Position numbers and translations under genes: made by a program
Shown here: one piece after another, positions 9,164 through 17,500 of the stretch
Layout of the letters: every line of letters begins with the position of its first letter
Position numbering within the stretch: the first letter of the stretch is position 1
Assembly (NCBI GenBank): GCA_034180415.1
Contig: JAXFOK010000054.1
Span: forward strand, 1 to 64,000
DNA length: 64,000 nucleotides
Direction of reading: 5' to 3'
DNA from: CAKMMH01 sp927798255
Lineage (GTDB): Bacteria; Bdellovibrionota_C; UBA2361; CAKMMH01
Notes under the pieces: generated by a model
What the model was told of the DNA's origin: nothing
Database searches by the model: none
The model's input: only the letters and a program-made list of their open reading frames with translations

Positions 9164-11014
9164 TTATTGTTCAATATTATTAATTGCAGAAAAAATTGCA
9201 TTTATATTTGCAATTTTATGATTAATTCCAACCCCTACTCCGTAATAAATTTTACCCGTTTCTTCATTAGTAATTTTTACATAAGAAGCAATTTGCATTT
9301 CTCCATCATTATTACTCATCGAGTGGTTTTTAATAACATCAATTATATAAGGAAATTTTATATAACCAAAAAATGAATCTTTAACTGCTTTTATTTCATT
9401 TTCACCTTTTCCATGCAAATTATATTCTTTTTCAGGAATATGTAATTTATAGCTTACATATACCTCATCATCCTTTGCCTTTATTTGAAGGTCTAAAAAA
9501 TCACAATTAGGACTTTTTTTAAAATATTTATCAAAAAACAATTTTACCAAATCTTCATTTGATAAAGTTTGATTTCTTTTTTCGATATCCTCGCATACAT
9601 TTTGCACAATATGCGCAAAGTCAGCTTGTACTTCTTTTGGCATATCAAAGCCTAGAATTGAATTAATTTTAAAAGAAATTCCCCCCTTTCCTGATTGACT
9701 ATTAACAACTACAGCTTCATAAACCAAATTGTAATCTGAAGGATCTATTAATAGGTATGCATTATTCCATTGATCCTTCCTTTCTTTACTAGCTTTAAAA
9801 CACTTGTTTATAGCATCTTGATGAGAGCCTGAAAAAGCAATAAATACTAAATTTCCTATGAAAGGATGTCTTGGATTAATTTTCATTCCAGTAGATTTTT
9901 CATAAACATTTTTAATGTAATTTGCATCTGAAAAATCTAAATTTGGCAAAATTCGTAACACTCTTAAATCACTTGCTAGTACATATATATCTAAATTTCC
10001 AGTTCTTTCTCCATTCCCAAAAAGTGTCCCCTCAACTCTATCAGCTCCTGCTTTAAGTGCAAAATATCCAGCACTTATTGCACAACCCATATCATTATGT
10101 GGGTGCACGCTTAGTATTATACAATTTCTATTTTTAACGTTAGTTGAAAAATATTCCACTTGATTTGCAAATATATCTGGGAATGTTCGTTCAACTGTCG
10201 CAGGTAGGTTGATAATCATTTTATTTTCTTCTGTCGGTCCCCAAGCTTCGATAACCTTGTTACATATCTCAATTGCAAAGTCTGGTTCAGTTCCGGTAAA
10301 ACTTTCAGGTGAATACTCAAATATTATTTTAGTATCAGTTTTATTAGTTAATTTTTTTAATTCATTAACTCCTGTTAAGGCAAGATTAATTGTTTGTTCT
10401 TTAGTAAAATGAAATACATCTTCCCTTTGCACAATTGAAGTAGAATTATAAAGGTGAACGATAGCCCGTTTGGCACCTTTTAAACATTCAATAGTTTTTT
10501 CAATTTGCTCTTTTCTACATTGTGACAAAACTTGTACCGTTACATCATCAGGTATTAAATCATATTCGATTAAATACCTAGTAAAATCATACTCAACTTT
10601 TGATGCTGCAGGAAATCCTATTTCAATTTCTTTAAAACCAATTTTAATAAGCATATTCCAAAATTCTAACTTCTGTTCAATAGTCATTGGCTTTCTTAAT
10701 GCTTGGTTTCCATCTCTTAAATCTACACTACACCAAATAGGTGCTTGCTCTAGATATCTTGTAGGCCATAATATTTTATCCATCTTAGGTTCAAATTGCC
10801 TATAATCATCATATTTGATTCTAGGATCTGGCATTTTTGAGTTGATAAATTCAATACTATTATTATTATCTCTACTATTTTCTTTATTAATTTCTTTCTC
10901 ATCAACCTTGCCTTTATCCTTACCATCATTTTTACTACCTTGTTTATCTTTACCGACATTACCTTCTTTATCACTATGAGAATCTCGAGTGTTAAAAAAA
11001 TCATTAGCTAACAT
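9164..11014 (-). CDS. leuA: 2-isopropylmalate synthase (LeuA, type 2)
   Basis: Condenses acetyl-CoA with 2-ketoisovalerate, the first committed step of leucine synthesis, in the cytosol. The DLRDGNQAL metal-binding segment is at residues 98-106 and HPHNDMG at about 304-310. The last 110 residues form the leucine-binding regulatory domain. The sequence type (WPTRYLEQAPIWCSVDLRDGNQAL) is the long LeuA2 form. The ATG at 11014 has an AAGGA site 8 bases upstream, which supports a 60-residue Asp/Lys/Gly/Asn-rich extension before the usual start-like Met61 (codon at 10834, no ribosome site). leuB, leuC and leuD are absent from the window. A leucine-codon leader ORF upstream suggests attenuation control. 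Confidence 0.95.
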   Translation of the reverse strand: MLANDFFNTRDSHSDKEGNVGKDKQGSKNDGKDKGKVDEKEINKENSRDNNNSIEFINSKMPDPRIKYDDYRQFEPKMDKILWPTRYLEQAPIWCSVDLRDGNQALRKPMTIEQKLEFWNMLIKIGFKEIEIGFPAASKVEYDFTRYLIEYDLIPDDVTVQVLSQCRKEQIEKTIECLKGAKRAIVHLYNSTSIVQREDVFHFTKEQTINLALTGVNELKKLTNKTDTKIIFEYSPESFTGTEPDFAIEICNKVIEAWGPTEENKMIINLPATVERTFPDIFANQVEYFSTNVKNRNCIILSVHPHNDMGCAISAGYFALKAGADRVEGTLFGNGERTGNLDIYVLASDLRVLRILPNLDFSDANYIKNVYEKSTGMKINPRHPFIGNLVFIAFSGSHQDAINKCFKASKERKDQWNNAYLLIDPSDYNLVYEAVVVNSQSGKGGISFKINSILGFDMPKEVQADFAHIVQNVCEDIEKRNQTLSNEDLVKLFFDKYFKKSPNCDFLDLQIKAKDDEVYVSYKLHIPEKEYNLHGKGENEIKAVKDSFFGYIKFPYIIDVIKNHSMSNNDGEMQIASYVKITNEETGKIYYGVGVGINHKIANINAIFSAINNIEQ

Positions 11015-11193
11015 ATTATTTTCCTTATTAATTTTATTATATACACAAAATAATCTTTATTTATTTGGTTTACTAACAACGCAAATTAACTATTTTTATA
11101 GTGCTAGATATAGACTTCACAAAAAAATTTATAAACAAATAAATAAATTTCAAAAAAATTTAAAAAGATTTATTTGATCTAGTTAGATAGATC
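11015..11193 (-). promoter_or_regulatory. leuA leader region with alternative pairings (candidate attenuator)
   Basis: This region lies between the leucine-rich leader ORF and leuA. Right after the leader stop the minus strand forms GATCTA-TCTAAC-TAGATC. The second arm (CTAGAT) can instead pair with ATCTAG about 90 bases downstream, in TATATCTAGCAC. A 9-bp stem CAAATAAAT/ATTTATTTG lies between them and is followed by a T-rich run. Mutually exclusive pairing next to a leader peptide is the layout of transcription attenuation. The terminator stem is A/T only and weak, so the mechanism is inferred. Confidence 0.45.
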
Positions 11194-11328
11194 TTAGAGG
11201 AGGAGAAGAAGGAGGTTTGAGATAAGAAGAGTTTTAGAAGAAGAATTTTGAAAATCACTAATACTATTAAATATACAGACTTTATTGCCCCCTATCGATT
11301 TTACATATTTATAATTAATATTTATCAT
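11194..11328 (-). CDS. leuL: Leucine-rich leader peptide upstream of leuA
   Basis: This is a 44-codon ORF. ATG at 11328-11326 is preceded by AAAGG at 5 bases' spacing, and TAA is at 11196-11194. It ends TLLISNLLLLLL, with six consecutive Leu codons directly before the stop and two more just upstream. It sits between the truA stop (11415) and leuA (11014), in the same direction. Ribosome stalling at Leu codons when leucyl-tRNA is scarce is the known logic of the enterobacterial leu leader. The sequence shows the codon run; the regulatory role is inferred. The peptide is longer than typical leaders. Confidence 0.6.
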   Translation of the reverse strand: MININYKYVKSIGGNKVCIFNSISDFQNSSSKTLLISNLLLLLL

Positions 11329-11414
11329 TTTTACCTTTATTTTATAAAAAAATATATCTTAAAAATTGCTAATTTTCACTATATGATAAGTTTTTATTAT
11401 TTACAAGAAAAAAA

Positions 11415-12167
11415 TTATTTAATTAAAAAATTAGGATACTCAACATAGTCCATATATAGCCCATATGCAGGTGCTGTAGGTCCTGCATAAATTCTGTTTT
11501 TCTTTTCTAATATTTCATTAATATCTCTATGATGCCCCTTTCCAATTTGAACAAGAGTTCCCACAATATTTCTGACCATTTGCTTTAAAAAACCTGAACC
11601 AATAATTGAAATAATAATTTTTTCATCAATTTCATTAATATTAATATCAAAGATCTCTTTTATAGGACTTTTAGCAGTACAACCACTTGCTCTAAAACTA
11701 GAGAAATCATGAACTCCTATTAGTTTTTTAGCCTCACTTTTCATAGTTTCTACATTAAGTTTTTTTGCTATATGCCACACTAGCCCTTTTTCTATACATG
11801 GAGGGTTAGGTCTATTTAAAATATGATATGAATATTGTTTTTTTATACTATCTTTTGTCGCATGAAATTCTAGTGGAGCAAAATCAATATATTTTACTGA
11901 TAATTCATAGCGCATTATGCTACTTATAGCATAGCTTAGTGTTCTTAAATCCATATTTAAATTATCAATATGAAAATTAACAACTTGCGCTCTTGCATGT
12001 ACCCCAGCATCAGTCCTTCCTGATGCAATGATTCCTTTTATATCTTGCTTTAAAACAATTTTAAGCGCGCGTTTAAGTTCAGAGTAAACAGTCTTTAAAT
12101 TAGGTTGTTCTTGCCAGCCATGAAAAAACTCACCATTATACTCAACTACCATTCGTACATTTTGCAT
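11415..12167 (-). CDS. truA: tRNA pseudouridine(38-40) synthase TruA
   Basis: Converts U38, U39 and U40 of the tRNA anticodon arm to pseudouridine. The 250 aa are normal length. The catalytic Asp53 lies in ASGRTDAGVHA, and the family segments NIVGTLVQIGKG (near residue 210) and FHATKDSIKKQYSY (near 100) are present. It starts 24 bases after the asd stop on the same strand, which suggests an asd-truA operon. Confidence 0.96.
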   Translation of the reverse strand: MQNVRMVVEYNGEFFHGWQEQPNLKTVYSELKRALKIVLKQDIKGIIASGRTDAGVHARAQVVNFHIDNLNMDLRTLSYAISSIMRYELSVKYIDFAPLEFHATKDSIKKQYSYHILNRPNPPCIEKGLVWHIAKKLNVETMKSEAKKLIGVHDFSSFRASGCTAKSPIKEIFDININEIDEKIIISIIGSGFLKQMVRNIVGTLVQIGKGHHRDINEILEKKNRIYAGPTAPAYGLYMDYVEYPNFLIK

Positions 12168-12191
12168 ATTGATAATTTATAATAAAAAAAA

Positions 12192-13196
12192 TTACATATT
12201 TTCTAATAATTTCTGCATGATTTGAACTGCATTAAGTGCAGCACCTTTTCTTATGTTATCTGATACTACCCATAAATTTAATCCATAAGGCACAGAATAA
12301 TCTTTTCTTATTCTCCCAACAAAAATTTCATTTTCACCTGCTGTATCTATTGGCATAGGATATTCATACACGTTATCATTTACGACAATCCCTTCTTTTT
12401 TTGATAATATCTCAATAAGTCTTTGTGGAGTAATCTCTTTTTTAGTTTGAACATTTATGCTTTCAGCATGTGAGAAAAACACAGGAACTCTAACGCACGT
12501 TGCTGTAATTTTAAGATCTGGAAGATTTAAAATCTTCCTTGTTTCATTTATCATCTTGTATTCTTCTTTGGAATATCCATCTTCTTCAATCATATCTATT
12601 TGAGGTATTAAATTAAAAGCAATTTGGTGTAAAAACGACTCAACTTCAATTTCTTTTTGATTAAAAATGGCAAGTGTTTGACTCCAAAGCTCATCAAGAG
12701 CATTTTTTCCAGCACCAGATACTGATTGATAGGTAGAAACGACAACCCTTTCTAGACCCGCTTCTTTTTCTATTGCATCAAGCACTGGTATCATTTGAAT
12801 AGTAGAACAATTAGGATTTGCTATAATTTTTTGGCCAGATTTAATCGCATCAAAATTTACTTCAGGAACTACTAGTGGAACATCTTCATTCATTCTAAAC
12901 GCACTCGAGTTATCAATACAAATAACACCTTTTTCACTCGCAACTTTTACAAATTTCTCTGAAAGCTCATTTTTTGTTCCAAAAAGGGCAATATCAACAC
13001 CATTAAAAGCATCTTCTGTTAAAAGCTTAACTTCATAACTTTCACCATTTATTTCATATAACTCACCTACTGAATTTTCAGAGGCTAGAAGTTTGATATC
13101 TTTAAACTTAAGTTTTAAATCATTTAGGACGTTTTGCATTTCGCTACCAACAAGTCCTGTAGCTCCAACTATTGCTAAAACTGCATCATTTTTCAT
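12192..13196 (-). CDS. asd: Aspartate-semialdehyde dehydrogenase
   Basis: Makes aspartate semialdehyde from aspartyl phosphate with NADPH, the branch point to lysine, diaminopimelate, threonine and methionine. The 334 aa are typical. The NADP-binding AIVGATGLVG is at residues 8-17, catalytic Cys130 is in NPNCSTIQ, and the catalytic His is in VFFSHAES near 246. It is first in a minus-strand unit with truA, and its start is about 170 bases from the oppositely oriented tRNA-Pro. Confidence 0.97.
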   Translation of the reverse strand: MKNDAVLAIVGATGLVGSEMQNVLNDLKLKFKDIKLLASENSVGELYEINGESYEVKLLTEDAFNGVDIALFGTKNELSEKFVKVASEKGVICIDNSSAFRMNEDVPLVVPEVNFDAIKSGQKIIANPNCSTIQMIPVLDAIEKEAGLERVVVSTYQSVSGAGKNALDELWSQTLAIFNQKEIEVESFLHQIAFNLIPQIDMIEEDGYSKEEYKMINETRKILNLPDLKITATCVRVPVFFSHAESINVQTKKEITPQRLIEILSKKEGIVVNDNVYEYPMPIDTAGENEIFVGRIRKDYSVPYGLNLWVVSDNIRKGAALNAVQIMQKLLENM

Positions 13197-13365
13197 AAGC
13201 TATTTTCCCATAAAAACAGTAAATTACATAAAATGAATTTGTATTCTATAACAAACCTATTTTTTAGTATAGTAATTTTTTATTAACTTTTTTTAAATAT
13301 ACTATTTATTTTTTTTTCTAAATAAGTTAAAGTATCAACATTGTTTTTGACAATTTCACTTATTT

Positions 13366-13443
13366 CGGGGTGTAGCTCAGTTTGGTTAGAGCACTAGTTT
13401 TGGGAACTAGGGGTCGGAAGTTCGAATCCTCTCACCCCGACCA
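13366..13443 (+). tRNA. tRNA-Pro(UGG)
   Basis: The acceptor arms CGGGGTG and CACCCCG pair fully, and CCA is encoded at 13441-13443. The anticodon stem CTAGT/ACTAG encloses loop TTTGGGA, giving anticodon TGG. The T-arm GGTTCGAATCC-type motif appears as AGTTCGAATCC. A TTGACA-like box lies about 20 bases upstream. Confidence 0.97.
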
Positions 13444-13479
13444 TTTTGTTATTTTTCCTTGTCCTTATAAACATTTCAT

Positions 13480-14526
13480 ATGGAAATTATTTTAGTTATT
13501 TCAATTTTTACCTCTGTTTCAGTTTCATTTCTATGTTCTCTGATGGAATCAGCTTTTTATGCTGTACCAATGACTTATGTCCACGAAGCTTCAAAATCTG
13601 TAAGCATAACAGGAAAACTTCTTTTTAAATTTAAAGAAGATATGGGAAAACCAATTGCTGCTATTTTAATTTTAAACACGATAGCTAACACACTTGGTGC
13701 TTCTGCTTCAGGTTTTGCTGTCGGTGCTATTTTTGGAGCTAAAGCACTTTTACCATTTTCAATATTTTATACATTACTAATTTTATACTTTGGCGAAATT
13801 CTTCCAAAGCTTATTGGTGTAACACATTCAAGGTTTGTCGCGAGATTTTTTGTAATTCCACTTAATTTACTAATTAAAATTTTATATCCATTAATTTACA
13901 CGTCACTATTTATATCTAAAAGAGTTAAAAAAAATTCAAAAAGTGAAGAAATCTCAGCAAATGAAGTGTTGTCAATAGCTGAAATTGGTGAAAAAGTTGG
14001 TACTATTGATAATCTTGAAGGTGCTGTAATAGAAAATATTATTGAGCTTGATAAAGTTTTAGTAAAAACAATCATGACTCCAAGAACCGTCGTAGTTAGA
14101 TTTATGGAAGATTTAACTTTAAATGAGATAACACCAGAGTTAGATAAATTATCATTTTCAAGAATTCCTTTGTATGCTCAAGATGAGCCAGATACTTTAA
14201 CTTGTTATGTAACTCAGCGTGATATTCTAAAAGAACTCATAAAAGGAAATAAGCAAAAAAAATTAAAAGAAATTTCTAGGACAATAAAAACTGTACCTGA
14301 TCTTATGAAATGCGACTCTCTTTTGCTTGATATGTTTAACTCAAAAGAGCATCTTTACGCAGTTGTAGACGAATATGGAGGGCTTACTGGAATTGTAACT
14401 CTTGAAGATGTTATAGAGCAAATTATAGGCCATGAAATAATAGATGAATATGATAAAGTAAGTGATTTAAGAGCTCTTGCAAGACTTCTACAATTCAAAA
14501 AATACAAAGAACAAACTATAAAATAA
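13480..14526 (+). CDS. CNNM/DUF21 membrane protein with CBS pair (CorC/HlyC-like ion transporter)
   Basis: The first 140 residues carry several hydrophobic segments of the CNNM domain, with family marks CSLMESAFYAV near residue 22 and YFGEILPK near 105. A CBS pair follows (MTPRTVV near residue 197; YAVVDEYGGLTGIVTLEDV near 297-315). Relatives take part in Mg2+/Co2+ transport or homeostasis. At 348 aa it lacks the C-terminal CorC_HlyC domain found in most bacterial members of 420-450 aa. The frame ends cleanly before a terminator, so it looks naturally short. It begins 37 bases after tRNA-Pro. Confidence 0.88.
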   Translation: MEIILVISIFTSVSVSFLCSLMESAFYAVPMTYVHEASKSVSITGKLLFKFKEDMGKPIAAILILNTIANTLGASASGFAVGAIFGAKALLPFSIFYTLLILYFGEILPKLIGVTHSRFVARFFVIPLNLLIKILYPLIYTSLFISKRVKKNSKSEEISANEVLSIAEIGEKVGTIDNLEGAVIENIIELDKVLVKTIMTPRTVVVRFMEDLTLNEITPELDKLSFSRIPLYAQDEPDTLTCYVTQRDILKELIKGNKQKKLKEISRTIKTVPDLMKCDSLLLDMFNSKEHLYAVVDEYGGLTGIVTLEDVIEQIIGHEIIDEYDKVSDLRALARLLQFKKYKEQTIK

Positions 14527-14551
14527 AAAACATATAACTTCAAAATAAAAG

Positions 14552-14588
14552 AAGCCTAAGTAATTCAATAAAGGAACGACTTAGGCTT
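14552..14588. terminator. Bidirectional hairpin terminator
   Basis: A 9-bp stem (14552-14560, AAGCCTAAG, with 14580-14588, CTTAGGCTT) has a 19-base loop and T/A runs, between convergent genes. Confidence 0.85.
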
Positions 14589-14599
14589 TTTTATAAAAA

Positions 14600-17500
14600 T
14601 TATCTAATTTGAGCTCTTGTACTGTCTAAGCTTCCATAACTATTAGAGTTATTACTTCTAGCACTTACACTGTTTGATACAGAATAACTATTACCGCTAA
14701 AACTAGCTCCTGGACTCATAAAGTTTCCAGAATAAGAATATGCTGAATTAGAAGCGCTAAAACCAGAATTAGCTGAGTTACTAGTTGATGTACTAGGTAT
14801 TGTATAAGCTATAACACTAGAACTAGATGACGAAGATATAGGAGAGCTAGATGATGAGCTAGTCGATGATGAAGATGGAGTATTCATTGGTATCTCGGCA
14901 CATTTATTTTCTTTACATACTTGAATTTGATTACAACAATCGTGAATAGGAATTAAAGCATTACTATAATTGTAAGAATAATTTTTATATTCCTTAAAAC
15001 ACAAATTTGAAGTTATACAACATTTTATAACAGGCGAGTAATTTCTTAAAAGGCTTTCTATATATGTTGTTCCACCTATCTCATTACATGCTTCATTAGT
15101 AAACGAACATTGATTATTAACACAAGATTGTCCTAATTCGCAACATTTACCATTACAATATTCACCATCACAACAAACTCCATTTTTTGAATTTATATGA
15201 CTTTTAGCACAACATTTTTTATTTTTAAGATTTGGATAAAACTGCTCTCCAGGATGACAACAATGCTCACCATTATTATTATCCTTATAACATGTACCAT
15301 CACAACACTCATCGTTACAAATCTTCATATCAAGATTTGCACAACAAGAGACTTGTGACGCATCATTATCATTATAAATTAAATATGGAAAATTTAAATC
15401 ATCACAAATTTTACACATTTTATCTCTTTCTTTTTTAGTTGGAGTAGGATTTTGAGGATATAATGCTACATGTTCTTCCTCATCACAGCAAAACTGTTTA
15501 TCCTGATATTTTCCGACACTTGTGCAACATCCACCATTTAAATATATATCTTGTTCATGAGGACAACAAATGTAATCCTTTTTATTTTTAGGATTAAATC
15601 TAGGATAACCTCCATATTTTCCACATAAGCTACAATAACCTCCGGATTTTTCATTAGGATTAGTTCTACATTGTGGTTCATTTTTACAACCTCCAGCAGC
15701 AGGCAAAGGCATACAATCAGATACTATTGAATTATAACTAATACGTACACCTTTAGTTTTATCAGGTAAATCGCAATCAACAAGTGAATTTACTAAAGTA
15801 TCATAAGAAACTTTAGTTCTTTCTGATAATGCACGAATTTTTAGCATTATTCTATCAGCGTTAGATGGGACATCACATCCGGAACCAGATGCGTGCATCA
15901 CAGAACACAACCAACCACTAAGTCTAGGATTAGAATAAACATCTTGAAGTCCAAACTGATGTGCTATTTCATGACAAACTGTTTGTTCACGGCGGCCACT
16001 TGGCGTTATTTGAATAAGTCCTGTAGTCCAAGCCATACCAACTGCTCCACCGCCTAATCCACTTCTAAACTCAAAGTCAATAGTTTCACCATTTGTGCAT
16101 GGTTGATCTGTTCCCACTCCCTTAAAACTAATATTACAAAAATTACAATTTTCACGATCTATGTCTGCAACATCCGATATCACATCTTGAATATTCATTA
16201 AACAATTTAAAATTATATTCTTATAATAATCACCACCAGGATTTTTAAAACAGATATCTATTCCTTTACATAAATCTTTGTATATATCACTTCCCCAACC
16301 AGAATTACGTGCAAAAATTAGTTGATTAACATACGATAGGAAGTCTCCATACTGACTAGAGCTAGATTTCAATTGCGAACTAAACATTCCTTTTTTATTA
16401 ATACTACCATTGTAATATTTTAATTTATATTGAGTATCACTATTTACAACATGTTTTAAATAGGTAACAAAATCATCTGATTGCAATCCAGGATAATCTG
16501 CGGGATCAAATGCTTTAGTATTAGATTTAATCTCATCTAAATCGCTATATCCATCTCTATCACCATCATTAGATAATGGGTCAGAGAAATATACTAAAAG
16601 CTCATCTCCATCTTTGATTCCATCACCATCTGTATCTGCTTTTGTATAGTTAGTACCATAAGATTTTTCTTCATAATTACATAAACCATCATTGTCATTG
16701 TCTTTAATTGATTTGTTATATTGAAAACATCTTACCTGAATATTCTTATCATTAATATTATAAAATTGCGATTCATTAAAATTACCAAAATCTACAAAAC
16801 TAACTTTTTGAGGACTAGCTTTCTTATTAGGATAAAAATTAACTACTAGATAACCCCTATTAAATTTTGTTTTACAAACCTCCTCATTTTTTTCATTAGT
16901 AGAACAAAAAATAGGCTTTATATCACTATAAGAAGAAATTAATATTAACGAATTCTCTAGGTCTTTTGTGTATGTTCTTAAATCAATTATACTTTGAGCT
17001 TTTGGCATAATCCAACGTTGTGCTTGAAATCGCTTCTTGCCATTTGATAAAATTGAAAAGTTTAATCTAGAAGGAACATCAACTGTATTTGTGATTACCA
17101 AAACTCCATTTGAATTATTAATTGCGCCATCATCAAAAATACCATCAGCTTTTATCATATAATTTTTATTATTTGCATCTTTAACTTCATAAAATGCAAA
17201 ATATTTGGAATTATTATCTTTAGGAATAAACTCATACGATCTATGTCTTGTACTAATATTATTGAAAGAAATTTTCTTTGATTTATTTGAAGATATTTTT
17301 ACCTGTTTAGTTTTTAATAATTTTCCAACATTAGAATAAGAATTAACATCTAAAATTAATTCCTTATCTTCTAAATTATAAATATAAATTTTTGCATCAT
17401 GAGGCTTATTATACATAAAAGGGACTGCAGCAATATAACTCTTCCCAATAATAATATCGCTACTATTAATAGCTACATTACCTTTATATGATATTTTATT

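Noticed and set aside
9107..9376. Plus-strand ORF of 89 aa
   Set aside because: It overlaps leuA on the other strand and has no ribosome site.
11248..11448. Plus-strand ORF of 66 aa
   Set aside because: It covers the leader and truA end on the other strand, and its hydrophobic/Tyr/Lys composition is that of A+T-rich noise.
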